From Haliclona indistincta (Eukaryota; Porifera; Demospongiae; Haplosclerida; Chalinidae), in the NCBI GenBank assembly GCA_964017065.1, contig OZ024786.1:5743781-5807780 (forward strand): a stretch of DNA of 64,000 nt, in the 5' to 3' direction. The notes beneath the pieces are model-generated. The model ran no database searches. It was given only the letters and a program-made list of their open reading frames with translations, and had not been told where the DNA came from. A program made the translations under genes and the position numbers. Position 1 is the first letter of the stretch. Every line of letters starts with the position of its first letter. Below, one piece after another: positions 29,091 through 41,710 of the stretch.

Positions 29091-29435
29091 GTACATTGGC
29101 AGTTTATACAAGAAACCCTAAAGTCAATATCAATAAACAAGAATATTTTGTGCACATGCTAATAACACTTACCTTTCAAATCAAGTTATGTATATAATTA
29201 AATAGTAGCTATAGTCACAAAATGAAAGTTTATGAATGTGCATGATGGTTTTCGGACTACACACACATAGATAACAGGCTCCTAGGTCATCTCACTGGAG
29301 AGAAAATTTGGCGACTTCCCTCCTGAACTTGACTAAAGCTATAATACGATGCTGCTAAGAATGCTATTGCTGGTTATCATCAGATATTCCTTGTGAGACA
29401 TGAAAACACTGAATCGAATGAATCGCGTGGAGGTT

Positions 29436-30240
29436 TATAAAGGAGACTTAACTCTGCAATTGAGGCCTGACTACATCAACACAGGGAGATTGTCACAAAT
29501 ATTCAAGGTATCTTGTCTAACTAACAATTGAGTTCATGCTTTGTTCATCACTTATTTCGGGAACAGATTGTACCCCAGACACTGTTTCTCGAGGAGGAAG
29601 CCACACAGCGGGCAGAGTTTGCAGACAAGCGTTTTACAGCCTCCCGTGAGGTTACCACCTTCTTCTTCAAAAATAACGTTACTGCTTCTTGTGGCAATGG
29701 AATGACCGTATGTGACACTTTTGTTGTTTTCATCTTTGTGGAGCCAAGACGATTAGGAGTCCCATTTTCTGCAAAAATGCATAGTCGATCTCGCTGGTAA
29801 AAAGGGCCGAAAGCGTTTGTTTTTTCGATGGTGAAATAACTGATGACACTAGTAAAATCCGCCTTGTGGGATTTGATGCATCGCAACAACGGAAGCTTTC
29901 GGGGTTCCATGAAACACAACTACCAATTGAGCTACAGAACTGTGAGATTAAGAAGTCGCGCTATGGTGATGTGTACAATCTAGTACAAGTGTGATCAAGG
30001 AGTCCAAACGAGCTATTGATGCAGAACTTTGATTCAAAATCACGACTATGCAACGGTTGATGAGGTACAATTAGACCGATTGCAAGAGATTGAAGTTTTA
30101 TTAAAATCTCTACCAGCGCCCAGGCTGTGGATGAAAGATGTGGAAGCAATAGGTGACAAATTATATGGTGGTGTGTCTGTTAGTTTTGTATCACTGATTG
30201 GTCTGTTTGTGAGTTTTTGTATCTTGATGTTTTCGATATA
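29436..30240 (+). repeat. Repeat modules A-C-D, contiguous copy
   Basis: Module A (29436-29790), module C (29840-29960) and module D (30025-30185) follow one another. Their relatives at 2826-3190, 1700-1835 and 5255-5400 are scattered and in a different order. C reads LVGFDASQQRKLSGFHETQ and LQNCEIKKSRYGD, D reads NHDYATVDEVQLDRLQEIEV then a hydrophobic tail. Probably parts of one transposon protein, now broken. Confidence 0.7.
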
Positions 30241-30244
30241 AACT

Positions 30245-31335
30245 GTGAAGAACTTGAATCGCGACAACACATCTCGGTTATGCAAAGACATGCCAGCAGT
30301 GTAGGACTAAGGTTAAAAATCTAATCCAAAAGTACAGACAGAAAACTAAAGAAGGACTCTGGATTTTTCATCGAAGAAAAAAAGCTATTCCAGCCGTCAA
30401 AATTCCATCCAGGCAGCCCATAAAGAGAATGAGACAAACATGCCCTTGCCACAACCTTTCTCAGCACTTTACTGCTCTAATAGAAGCTGGCATTATAGAG
30501 CGGAGGATGGTTTGCTGTGCCACAAGCGACATCCAACAATAGATGAATACATTCATGTGGCCACACTAATCACAACAAAGTATACCCTTGGATTAAAGCC
30601 CAGATCAGCACACCAACTGGAGCACTTATCATTGGTTTACAAAACAGCTTTAAAGAGTTTTGCCGAGAGAGGAAGCCAAGATCATCTCCAGCAATAATTC
30701 TAGAACCCAAGATCACTGCCAAGCAAAAATCTCCTACCAAGCTAAAATCTCCTGCAAAACAGCAGATTAATGATTAACAGCAGAATAACAGCAGATGAGC
30801 AGATTAATCAGCATACTAGCCTTTTGGAGGTACTAAAATTCTGAGGTTGGGGAACACATAGGCTGCTCTACATGAAAACCGCTTACTAATCTTTAAAATT
30901 CCAATCCTCTACTGTATGCTAATAATGTGCTGTAGAACTGTTTTTTTTAAGATTGCTATTCCATTTACCACAGACCCAATGGTGGTTCGTCAATGCCACC
31001 AATGCTTCAGGTAGTGAGACCACTTAATGTACTTGGAGTACAAAAGCTTTTGGAAGTGGCTAAACAATTCTATGACTACAATTTTATGAGTTTTTACTTG
31101 GCTATCAGTGGTGCGGTCATGGCTCTTCATTGCCAAGAAGTGATTAATGACGAGTGTCCAATAGTGATGTGCTACAGCTCATCATGTGGAACAGGTAACG
31201 ATAGTAACATAATTATAATGAGTTATTGAGTCTATGGCAGCTATAATTATATTGGTATAATTTACATAGGAAAGATCTAACTTTTTACCTCATTTGTCAA
31301 TCAATAATGTTGAGTAGTGTAATTCCCTTTTTGGC
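30245..31335. other. No firm gene
   Basis: Short frames such as 30993-31229 (SFYLAISGAVMALHCQEVIN) may belong to the hAT/ZMYM-type gene that resumes at 31337, but the link is not secure. Local repeats of CAGCAGATTAA and AAAATCTCCT occur at 30725-30810. Confidence 0.35.
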
Positions 31336-31336
31336 A

Positions 31337-32260
31337 GATGAAACTGCAGACGTATCAGCAAGAGTAAATAATAGAAGAGAGAGTATCCAACTCCAATATA
31401 CCCGTCAGGGACACTCTCGGGAAAGTAACGTGACCAGCACGCGAGCAAATTGACGTAATATGACGTACATGTGGCAGTGAAAAGTAGCTTGTTGTCGCGC
31501 CCCGCCTACACCTTGAAGCTATACATTTGTAAACAGCTCGATAAACAGCAAGCAACTCCGCTCCACAGGCAAAGCGAGCAGCCACTCGTTCACCAGATAG
31601 TTTTATTTCTGCCTTAAACACTGCTGGGGGAAAACGGCGGCTTAAATTTCGTGTGGGACGCACCGTGACCAAATAAGATAGCCATCTTCTGGTGGACTTC
31701 AAACTGTGGTACTGGCATCCACCTGCAGGCTCTATATCACGCATCCGACTTGAAAATGCTAGCCTTGACTTTCAAGTGCTGTTGCAATCGTGATCGCGGG
31801 CGCGCATACTAAGTCATGACGTTACACGATGAATAATTAATACCGATAAACGTCATCTGCTCGCGTGCTGGTCACGTTACTTTCCCGAGAGTGTCCTTGA
31901 CGGGTATATTGGAGTTGGATACTCTCTCTTCTATTATTTACTCTTGGTATCAGCAATCAAAATACTCAGCATAAAAATTGTGTTCACTATATGAGTACAG
32001 GCTTTGAAATTTGTGAAGAGTTCACTTGCTCTCTTCCTGCAACAGGCGCACAAGACTTCACATTACCAATTGTACATTATACTAGAGCTAATAGGCTGAA
32101 GTTGGTTGGAAAAGGGTTTGATGGGGCTGCGACTATGGCAGGGCATTGCTATACTAATGAATGGTCTTTAACCCATTGCAGAAATCATGCTCTCAACTTA
32201 GTTCAGATGCATTCAAGCAGCGCAGACAGCCATGTCACAGACTATAATAGCACGAAAAGT
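31337..32260 (+). pseudogene. hAT/ZMYM-type transposase split by a TIR element
   Basis: After an acceptor-like TTTTTTGGCAG (ending 31336) the frame reads DETADVS. That is the D-E-T-x-D-x-S box of hAT-like transposases related to ZMYM1, and there the sequence is cut by the 588-bp TIR element. Beyond it come CVHYMSTGFEICEEF, then LVGKGFDGAATMAGH and the CRNHALNLV block (to about 32215), which are the next motifs of the same protein. A small frame loss occurs at the joint. The rest of the gene downstream is not recognisable. Confidence 0.75.
31359..31946. mobile_element. TIR element, 7-bp target duplication, copy 2
   Basis: Starts CAAGAGTAAATAATAGAAGA and ends with its inverse at 31946. Inverted repeats of about 95 bases include GAGAGTATCCAACTCC, ATATACCCGTCA and GGGAAAGTAACGTGACCAGC. 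GTATCAG flanks both ends exactly (31352-31358 and 31947-31953). Shares the first 8 bases, the AGAGTATC block and the AAGTAACGTGAC block with the 27838-28449 element. No coding sequence is evident inside. Confidence 0.93.
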
Positions 32261-32264
32261 ACAA

Positions 32265-33765
32265 CGGAATCATCTCTGAATTTCTTCTCTGCAAATAAAA
32301 AATTAATGATTAAAATAATTATGAGCTACACTCGATGATATGTTCAGCAGGTTAAGCTTCTTGCGATGAAAACACACAATAGCTATGATACAGATCCAGC
32401 AACACAAGCAAAAATATCACGATCATAGGAAAACAGCTTATTAAAATGTAGATCACTGTGGGGCTACTCTTTGCCAAGACTTGCTGAGAATTCCTAAAAC
32501 TTAGTCGAGATTGATGGACCAGAAGGCGGAGTGCCTATATCATATTTAAGAAATATTCTCAATCAAGCAAAGCTATTTCTTTGGAAACTACAGAGACATC
32601 ACTAGTGAAGATGCAGAAACCTTTTCTGCAGTGAAATCGTTTTGGCAATAGTTGGTGATTCGTGTCATTATTTTGTTGATTGCATCCTCATAAGCAGTCA
32701 GATCCTGATTGATGCTTCTATGAGGATGCAAAGGTAACAAAAACCGATGAAATTTATCTTATGCTTGCCTTACACCAAACCCTCTTTAATGTACATTTCA
32801 TCAATGAGAATCAGGACGTTTCTGTCTCTACAACATGGACAAAGTTGTTGACTAAGGTAAAATGACTTGTAGTTTAAGTCATTATATTTTTAACCAAATA
32901 CTAGCGATAGGTCTGTATTAAGCCGTTCAATGTCTTACGTAGCTCTGAAATAAAGATCAGAGGGCTACTTTTAGACAATATCTGGACAGATATCTATCTC
33001 AGAAGCCTTCGTGAGAGACGGTAGAAAAACCAGGAGCAGCTTCAATGTGATGAGTATAATCACTGAGTTCTCTGGCTTGGTAGCTTAATTATGCCAGATT
33101 GTCTTAGAGCCTCGTATGCACCACTGGACAAGTACTGCACATAAACAGGAGGCTTGTGAAGCTCCATGATCCATCTTGTGAGGTTGTTTACAGAACACAA
33201 AATCCATACACCAGCTATTCAAGCTCAATGCTAGTAGTGCTGCTAAGTTTCTCTATCAGTGCAGATCAACTGCCAACTGAACTGGACAGTCTCTGTTGCT
33301 GGCAACAACATCTCTGCTGATTTCTTTTTTCAATCTGAAAGTGATGCTGACACAAACCTTGCAAGTAGCCAGCAGATAGTTCATCTTATGTCATACCTTG
33401 ACAAAATTAATGTCAGCTATGAATTCGAAACACAGATGAAAAATTTTTAGAAATCATCAAACAGAATGACACGACTCCAAGCACAGATTTTTTTTCTTTA
33501 AAACATTAATTTTGTGAATATTATTATTAGTAGGTGCCTTACCTGCTATCCGTCATCTTGAGTACCAAATTCTCCTACCACCATGGCATTCTTCAACTCG
33601 ATGCACTCTCTGCATCCGTCAAAGAGATTCACTACGCATGAAAGTATGGCGCCAGTCTGTGAGTGATGCGGACAAGAGAACACTACCATCTAGCCACACA
33701 AACTACAAGTGCTTGTCACAACCTGAGCTAGTTAAGCGTCTAACCATGTGCTAACATGTATAGTC
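32265..33765. other. No recognisable gene
   Basis: AT-rich with many stops. Could hold the decayed 3' half of the hAT/ZMYM-type gene; the frame at 33259-33450 (FFFQSESDADTNLASSQQIV) is the only longer piece and is not recognised. Confidence 0.35.
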
Positions 33766-33771
33766 TCTCAA

Positions 33772-33861
33772 CAGACTCTCAGCCCTTAACAACATCCGCT
33801 GTCATTGTCCTTCTCTAGCTACTATCTTGATCAACTCCTACAGAGCACAAATGCTCAGAGT
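33772..33861 (+). pseudogene. Short reverse-transcriptase fragment
   Basis: Reads SLNRLSALNNIRCHCPSLAT then ILINSYRAQ. It matches by eye the NRTVALHNVRILCPSLATVL and INTYRGA region of the reverse transcriptase at 36330-38435, so it is a small piece of the same family. It ends in a stop. Confidence 0.65.
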
Positions 33862-33864
33862 GTA

Positions 33865-34335
33865 AGCAGAAGATGATCCAGGCATTGGTCGATGGTTCAT
33901 GATTAATGGTTGATGGCACTCATCTCAATGTGGTGTGATAGTTGCAAAAAGCTATCTATCAGTGTCTCTGGCTGCACTTAATAGCAACTACCTTATCAAC
34001 AGTACACAGCAACTATTAAACACAAATATAGCATGGAGATAACCTTAGGTTGCAGCATACTTACACCAATAACAACTCAGACTTGCAAGTTACGATATAG
34101 CAGCAGCGTAATGTTACTAGTGTTTAGAGGACGGTACTACAAGGCTGGCCTACAAGGCTGGCACTAGTGTTATAGAGCTAAGTGAGAACAGTATGTGTGC
34201 ACACTGCATTTACAACTTGTGCAATAACAGTTCAAAGCTGTTCCAACTATTATCCACCCTTCAGGTGCGATGATGCTATGCTCAGTAATAATGGGTACGA
34301 AACCTAATGGTAATCATAGAAATTAAAATGAAATT
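33865..34335. other. No recognisable gene
   Basis: Between two reverse-transcriptase fragments. Small phrases repeat (AAGGCTGGC at about 34142 and 34154; ACTAGTGTT). Nothing else. Confidence 0.35.
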
Positions 34336-34338
34336 GGC

Positions 34339-35115
34339 ATGGGTGGCTGTTTCTCCTATATGGAGGTGATTGTCTATTATGTAAAGGATGATAACAAAGT
34401 CTGGCACCGTATCATTGATGGCTTACCAGCTGGTCAACTATCCTTCATTCTGAGGGCGGCTTCTGATACTCTTCCGACCCCTTTGAACTTAAAGAGATGG
34501 AAGTTGATTACTGATGCTAGATGTGATCTATGTGAACATAAGAATCCAACATCTTTCCACATTCTAAATGGTTGCACTGTTGCTCTCGAGCAGGGTAGAT
34601 ATACATGGAGACATGACAGTGTTTTGTTGAAGTTAATGAGAGGCCTGTTAGACGAGTTTGACCCGAATATTAAAGTATACTGTGACCTTGAGGGATTCAA
34701 AGCATCAGAAAATCCTCCTGCTACAGTCCCTCCAAGTTTGGTCAGTACGACAGCAAGGCCTAATATGGTGATCATAGATGGCTCAAAAATTACGTTACTT
34801 GAACTGACTATTCCTCATAACTCACCTGAATCTCTCAGGGCAGCACATATACGAAAACAATCTAAAGTCAACTATGGCTGTGTGCTAAGTGACCTCGAAG
34901 ATCTGGTTTCACTTCTGATTTGGTTACCCTAGAGATTGGTTCCTTGGGTCATTGGAGATTTAACTTGGCCACTCAACTTGCTTCACACCTAGACCTTCCT
35001 AAAGCTGTTGTGAAATCTGTCTTGGACAATGCCGCAAAAGTTTCCATTGCTGGATCTCACCAACTATTCCTCGCCAGACACGACAAACATTGGGCAAAGC
35101 ATACCTTACTGTGAC
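34339..35115 (+). pseudogene. 3' part of an endonuclease-type reverse transcriptase
   Basis: Reads WHRIIDGLPAGQLSFILRAA, LPTPLNLKRWK, a C-x2-C...H knuckle (CDLCEHKNPTSFHILNGC), QGRYTWRHDSVL and then RPNMVIIDGSK...LLELTIP. The last block is the restriction-like endonuclease core, where the usual RPD is RPN here. A one-base shift near 34915 separates it from LEIGSLGHWRFNLATQLASH, which continues the family to a stop at 35112-35114. The reverse-transcriptase domain itself is absent. Differs clearly from the families at 23128 and 36330. Confidence 0.8.
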
Positions 35116-35119
35116 ATTT

Positions 35120-36320
35120 ATTTATTATTTTTATTATTTTTTTTTTTTATATATCACTTACTGCTTTATTATCATTCCGACCTATTCATCCTTGCCAGGA
35201 CCGTTTTTGTCATGAGCTATGTTCATTTCTTCATTACGGTATCCTGTAGTCCTAGGGTACATGCTTTTCACATTTACTGCATTCACACAAACTGCCACTT
35301 CTATTAAAAAGTTGGTTTCCCCCCAATTCTAAGAAGCCAAACTTTCAGTTGCTGTTCTTTCTAACAGACACTTGTTCAAGGTCCCCTGCTAAGGAAGAGA
35401 TCATATTTCAGCAGGAAAAGGGCCTTCTGCTTTGTCACTATCATCATCTTTTCAATCAAGACCAGTGACAAGAATGAATCCACCTGGTACTTCAAGACTG
35501 GCAGCAACAGAACATACAGGAAATGTGTCAAAGCGTAAGGGATCGTGTGCTGCTCATTCAGCGAAGCACCAACAACTGCCACCTGCTACATCAGTATCTG
35601 CCTCTGTACCCGGTTTTCCTGTATCACAACCATCATATCTTCATTCAAGACCAGGACCATCGGCAGAATTTGCAACAAGCAAGTCAACAGCCTCTGTATC
35701 CGTTTTTCCTGTGCCCAGACCCATCACACAATCAACATCAGTGCCTGATGCAACAATCGTTTCTTCACTGTGACTAACACCGACTAACATGTCAACATTT
35801 CTGCCAGTCCCAACCATCAATCCCAAGCCTTCCTTAGACGACCATGAGAATACCTATAGCAGGTACCCATTATAGCTAATAATAATAATTATTATTGTGC
35901 ATAATATTCTATCCTTGTCAGATTGTTACATTCAATGATAAAGCATGAGAATGTGTGAAGCTGACCACCAGCCTCAATGTCCGACTCCAGGTGCTTCATT
36001 GTTTGTAAAGAATGATCTCTGAGGTTGGCTTTAACCTTGAGGTTTCTTGCTGCTAGAGATTCACAGGTTGTTTAATTTATTCAAAGTTATTATCAGTACC
36101 TCTATTATGGTACAGGTATCTCTTTCATTCAATTTCCGAATGAGAAAATCGACAGTGTGTGGCATAGTCCAAGAAACATGCGTTGCTTTGTGGGCTGTGC
36201 TACACCATCAAGAAAGGAGGAATGGCTCGGCATCAGTCAACAGTTCGAGGCCCTGTGGAATTTCCCGAATTGTATAGGTACTGTTAATCCATCTCTCTCT
36301 CTCTCTCTCACTCTTTGTAC
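35120..36320. other. Intervening stretch with one Ser/Pro-rich frame
   Basis: An open frame at 35432-35773 (113 codons) is Ser/Pro/Val-rich and carries two copies of a (A)SVxxFPVxxP phrase (SASVPGFPVSQPS and ASVSVFPVPRPI). It is not recognised. A T-tract lies at 35135-35148 and a (CT)n run at about 36294-36311, where reverse-transcriptase homology begins. Confidence 0.35.
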
Positions 36321-36329
36321 CTCCTTTAA

Positions 36330-38435
36330 AGCTGCATCTGATGAGTTATGCAATTCTTTGGCTTTGGTTGCACGGCGACTCTGTACCAACTTTGTACACC
36401 CTGCTGGAATTGCCCCCTTCTTGGCTTGTAGGCTGATTGCCCTTGATAAATCTCCTGGTATCCGCCCAATAGGTATTTGTGAGGTGCCGAGAAGAATCAT
36501 CGCAAAAGCCATTCTTTTTGTGACCAAAGATGATGTTGTGGATGCAGCCGGCTCCACCCAGATGTGTGCAGGGCAATTGGCTGGAATTGAGGCGGCGGTT
36601 CATGCGGTGCGTAGCATCTTCTCCAATGCTGAGACAGAAGCCATCTTAATGGTTGATGCTTCCAATGCTTTTAATTCCATGAATAGAACTGTGGCACTTC
36701 ACAACGTGAGAATACTCTGTCCTTCCCTTGCTACCGTTTTAATTAACACGTATAGAGGCGCTGCAGAACTCTTCATGGACAGTCAAACAATTCTTTCAAA
36801 AGAGGGTACAACGCAGGGTGACCCACTTTCAATGCCATTTTATGCCCTTGCCACGGTCCCCTTGATTGATATGCTGAAACAGCTAAATGATGCTCTCCAA
36901 GTGTGGTATGCCGACGATGCGGCTGCAGCGGGAAAACTTACGGTGCTGAAAAGCTGGTGGGATGATCTGCTTCAGCTTGGTCCTGCCTTTGGCTACTTCG
37001 TGAATGCCTGGCTGGTGACCAAAGAGGAACATCTGGATGATGCGAAATTCGTGTTCCAAGATTCCAACCTGAACATTACAGCTGAAGGGAGACCTTATTT
37101 GGGAGCTGCAATTGGCTCTGTTAACTTTGTCAAGCAGTGGCTCTTGAATAAGGTTAGAGAGTGGGAAGAGCAACTGCTAACACTGGCTGAGTTTGCAAGA
37201 TCTCAACCGCATGCATCTTATGCTGCTTTCATTCACGGGTACACACACAAGTTCACCTACTTGTGCAGAACTAATCCTGATATAGACCAACTTCTGGAAC
37301 CCATTGAAAAGATCATTCGTACCCTTCTCATCCCCACCTGGACTGGCCAGGATGCACCCAATGATGTTGTTCGCTCTCTGTTTGCCCTGCCTGTTCGACT
37401 CGGAGGTCTGGGGATCAGTAATCTGACAGTGTCTGCTTCCTTTGAATACACCTCCTCCTTGGAATATCGGCTGCTCTATCTCAGGCAATTGTTGACCAAC
37501 AACCGGAGTACACCTATGAAATCTACGAGGACCAGTGCCTTGCAAAAGACTCTGTCAAGCTTGGAAGACGTAAACGTGCTAGTGATTTGGCCTCATCTCT
37601 AATGTCTGCCTTACCTCCTACTCTTCTGAAAGCCATGGAGTTAGCCCAAGAAAAGGGATCTTCAAGTTGGTTATCTGCCCTTCCCTTAGAACAATATGGT
37701 CTGACCCTCCACAAAGGAGCTTTCCGGGATGCCCTTGCGCTCAGATATGGTTGGACTCCTGCCAACCTACCTACGCATTGTGCCTGTGGGGCTGGTATGT
37801 CTGTAGGACATGCTCTCTCTTGCCCCAAGGGTGGCCTGCCAATTGCCAGACACAATGAGGTTAGAGATACTGTAGCTGGCTGGTTGGGCGAAGTCTGTAA
37901 CAACACTACGGTGGAACCAACCCTGCAACCAATCGCTGGTGAAGTCCTCCGCCATGCTACTGCGATTGCTGAGGAGGGCGCGCGACTGGACATTGCTACA
38001 GATGGTTTTTGGGGAGGTCCCTTCGAAAGGGCGTTTTTTGATGTCTGCGTGTTCAATCCCTACGCTCCTTCAAACTCCAGTCAATCCCTTGCTGCCACCT
38101 ACCGGAAACATGAGAAACGAAAGAGCCGTGCTTACGAACAGAGAGTACGTGAAATTGAGCACGGTTCCTTCACCCCCTTAATCATGTCTGCCACTGGTGG
38201 AGTTGGTGCTGCGGCAAACGTTTGCTATAAGAGACTTGCATCCCTACTGTCAGTAAAGTGGAACATGCCCTACTCCTGCTCTCTTGCCTGGATCAGGTGT
38301 AAACTCTCCTTCTCCTTGTTACGATCATCGATCCAGTGTTTGAGAGGCTCCAGGTCATCTCCTCACACTCCTATGCATCCCTGCCATCTTGTGGCTTTCC
38401 ATGAGTCTGGGATCACTGCTACCGGTCGGCACTAA
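36330..38435 (+). pseudogene. Endonuclease-type reverse transcriptase, 5'-truncated and frameshifted
   Basis: Homology starts at about 36330 (AASDELCNSLALVARRLC) just after a CT run. It goes through the reverse transcriptase: RPIGICEVPRRIIAKAI, LMVDASNAFNSMNR, GTTQGDPLSMPFYA and the active-site WYADDAAA. A frameshift near 37515 moves to YEIYEDQCLAKDSVKLG and continues to CACGAGMSVGHALSCPKGG (zinc knuckle), RHNEVRDTVAGWL and ARLDIATDGFW...RAFFDVCVFNP. The last carries the R-x-D...D endonuclease pattern. It ends after CKLSFSLLRSSIQCLRGSRS at a TAA (38433-38435). The N-terminal part is missing, as expected from incomplete reverse transcription. Very common family in sponges and cnidarians. Confidence 0.85.
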
Positions 38436-38439
38436 AACT

Positions 38440-40890
38440 ATCATTTTGAACCTAACCTATTGTATATGCTTCTATTTCCTACTTTGTATCATCACTTGGA
38501 ATTATTATATTTTTATTACCCCTGATTATAGGTGCCATTGATGGCATTAATCAAGCCCCTTCTAACGGTGGTTCCTACTACTACTGAAGTGACAAGTGCA
38601 GAGCACTCGGTCTAGCCAATACTTCACTTGAAGTTTTTTTAAGGCTTTATAAAGATGGTACTTTATACTACTCTCTAAGATGGTCTAGATCTCGAAAACG
38701 TGATGATACTATTTGCTCTGTCGTACTGAGTGACTCTAGTACTATCAAATTTGTCATTTTTTTTGCTTATCTTCCTCGCCTTTTGCACTTGTTTCTGTTC
38801 TACGTTCTCTACCAAGATCTTTAACCTCACAGCAGGTCAACCTTGCCGACAATCACTACAACATCACCAAAGAAATGATCTACTAAACAGCTGTTATTCC
38901 TGTCGAGACAAGTGCACAGCTGATAAAAGTTCCAATTACTAATATAAAGGACAAAGTTGTACTTATGAGTACACCCAATGAGAAATATATAGTTGTTCAG
39001 CCCAATAATGTAGAACAGAATTAATAATTAATTTGTAACTGTTTCTGTTATTAAAACTGTTTTAAGATCTATCATTATAAGCATCACATTATCATGCTCT
39101 ATTGGAATCGAACAGCAGTTGGTGTCAAACAGTGGCCGGTGTACTGCAGTCTAGGTATAATAGAAAGAGTTACATAATATTATACAACTGTAAGAAAATG
39201 CAACTGGTACTTGCTAATACAACATGTAAGAATTGACTCAGTACAGTCCATCACCATCAAGGATGGTACTGTGGCAAGATGTCAGCACAGATTGATGCTA
39301 AGTTGATAGCCATTATGCCACCAACGGCACCAAGGCTCATCAGCAAAGCGCCATGGAGTCTAAAGATAGGATGTACTATGTTACAATTAATGATTCCTAT
39401 TATAGAAATTGCAATTCTGTGCAGTCATAAAAATAGTATTATATTAGAGCATCTGAGTACCAGTACTGGCTGATGTTCTATCTCCTCCCATGCATGGAAG
39501 ACATAGTTCCACCTATAAATAATATATCTCAAGCATGCAGCAATGCTAATAGCAGCTGTTTATATGTCTGCTACACCATCACTTCGCCGTACATTGACTT
39601 GGCGAGAAAAGGGTCCATCTACATGCTGACAACTGTTGCGGACAGAATAAGAACAACTACATATTCCAATTTCGAGGGAGTAAAAAAGTTTGCTCTGAAA
39701 GTCTGCACGAAGAGTTGGGATCCTTAATATGAAGATTGTTTGCTGACTTGTCATGTACCACGTTTTGCTGTCAGGCGTCAAATGCTGTGTCTAATCTATT
39801 TCCACAAGTTAATCAATATTTTATTATTAGCCCAGGTAGTGATCTGGTTCTGTTTATAATACTCATGGTTCTACTCAGTATGCTTGTCCATTTGCTAATA
39901 CTAATTCTTATTCTTTTTTTTTCCTCGTATTATTTCAATCTGGAATTCTTTACATGCTAGTATTATTTCTTCTTCTGTATCATCTTGTAAGTTACAATTC
40001 GACGAATCGGGAGTAAATCTCCAATATATGTCTCTAATACTAATACTTTGTACCAATGTCTTTATTTATTTTTTAAAATCAATATAATTAAAAATGTTGT
40101 TGATGTTGCCAATGTTTAGCTCGCCTACGACTACGCCTAGGCTCGCCCCGGCCCCCATAGCGCCCATTGCTCCTGAGCCACGTGCCGTATATACAGTGAA
40201 GGTTACAGTGAAGTGAAGGTTAGCTTGATAACGTTGTCCTTTAATTACTTATGTTAAAATTTTCCTTTGTGTAGCCGTCACTGCTGTCCAATGTAAACCA
40301 ATAAGAAGGTAGCCATTGGAATGGTACACGGTTGACTGGCTAATAGACCATTATACCTAAATCTTCATTGCTGCTCTACCATCCCTATATCCCTTTGATT
40401 TAATTTAAGTTTTTTGTTTGTGTCCTTTTACAGAAATCATAGTTTTTAAAAAAATTTGGTGATGTTTGACAATTCTGCGCAATTTAGTGGTTACTTTGTT
40501 GATGTTTTTTACTTCTACTGGCAATAATATACCACACATGAGCCCAGCCTACTCTGCAAACACTTCCAAGGTCTATGAGTACTACTATTGTCTAGCAAGC
40601 AGTAGAGATATTATGCTACATTTTAATGTGATAACTTGCTCAAAGTGCTTTTCACGAATAGCCATTAATTTTAGTGAGCATTCACGTGAGCAATTATGCC
40701 AAATATGCTGGCAGCACACATAGTGGTCATGATAAATCTAGCAATAACTCTAGCAACTGTTGGGTATGGGCAATTAATTTTTTAATGGTTAATATCCTAG
40801 TTATTATTAAAAATGGCTTTCCAGACATATGCAAGTGAGTTGAACTAGCTTGTTGTACAAGACTTAGTAGTTTATGGTTTTGTATTCCAT
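38440..40890. other. Gene-poor 2.4 kb
   Basis: Only short frames. Includes a short GC-rich patch at about 40120-40195. T- and A-rich tracts (38755-38765, 39917-39923, 40447-40457) are scattered. I see no domain, RNA gene or clear repeat pair. Confidence 0.4.
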
Positions 40891-40896
40891 TCAAGG

Positions 40897-41299
40897 ATGA
40901 TAGACATTAATGACCACCAGCTCATCGATGATCTAGTCGATGAGATGGACGATCAGAGGGAGGCTAGGTTGGCAGCCATTAGAGTAAGCTGAAAGCTCTT
41001 GGCATTATAGTTATGGGCTATACTGTTCATTGTACACCTAAGGAGCTTTACCAACAAACAATCAAAAGGGTATAGCAAGGCACACGAATAACTGCCTTGC
41101 ACAAACAGGTAATTTAAACATTTTTTATTCTTATTGTAATGATTAATTTTTGCGATGCAGTTATACAACAGCAGAAAGAAGTACCTAAAGAAAAAAGAAT
41201 GTGAACTATGGTCAGAGATCAACCATCACTATATGACTGAAGAACGTGAAGGGGAGGACAGTTGTATCAACCAGCACCAGCTTCCTTGGCGGGCACCAG
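40897..41299 (+). CDS. Two-exon host-like gene fragment
   Basis: Exon 40897-40983 starts with ATG and reads MIDINDHQLIDDLVDEMDDQ then REARLAAIR, donor GTAAGC. The intron 40984-41160 ends TGCGATGCAG. Exon 41161-41299 continues in phase: LYNSRKKYLKKKECELWSEI, NHHYMTEEREGED, HQLPWRAPG, before a donor GTTTAA. The RKKYLKKK...W..I...YMT.E......H.LPWR pattern recurs in invertebrate genes next to transposon-like domains, and a role is unknown to me. The rest of the gene is not found downstream. Splice phase supports that this is real coding sequence. Confidence 0.55.
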
Positions 41300-41710
41300 G
41301 TTTAATTTTCGTTAATATGTCTTTAAGCGATAAAGAGTGAGCCTTTGACTTACCATAAATACGATAATTCTGTGGTATTTCCCCGTTGGTATTGTTTACT
41401 GATTATGCATCAGATGTCAGCATTTCAACAATACGACAGTGTAGCATTTGGTTCTTTTTTTCTGTCTGCAAAAAATAATTAAAGCTATAATGGTATCGAA
41501 TACAACAATAAACACATTTGCTGTTTTATATCAACCATTACTGTGTCATTGATAATACTACTGTGTGATTTCCTGAAACGTAAGGCCTGTCCGCATATAA
41601 AGCAGATTCAATACGCATTCAGTTCACAGCTTCCTCATCTTTTGCTGCAAACATGAGCTTAGACCAAAACGCTATCAATCTATCTTCTCAGTTCCCTCTG
41701 TGGGTTTGAG

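Noticed and set aside
36237..38056. Minus-strand frames of up to 177 codons
   Set aside because: Antisense shadows of the reverse-transcriptase pseudogene at 36330-38435.
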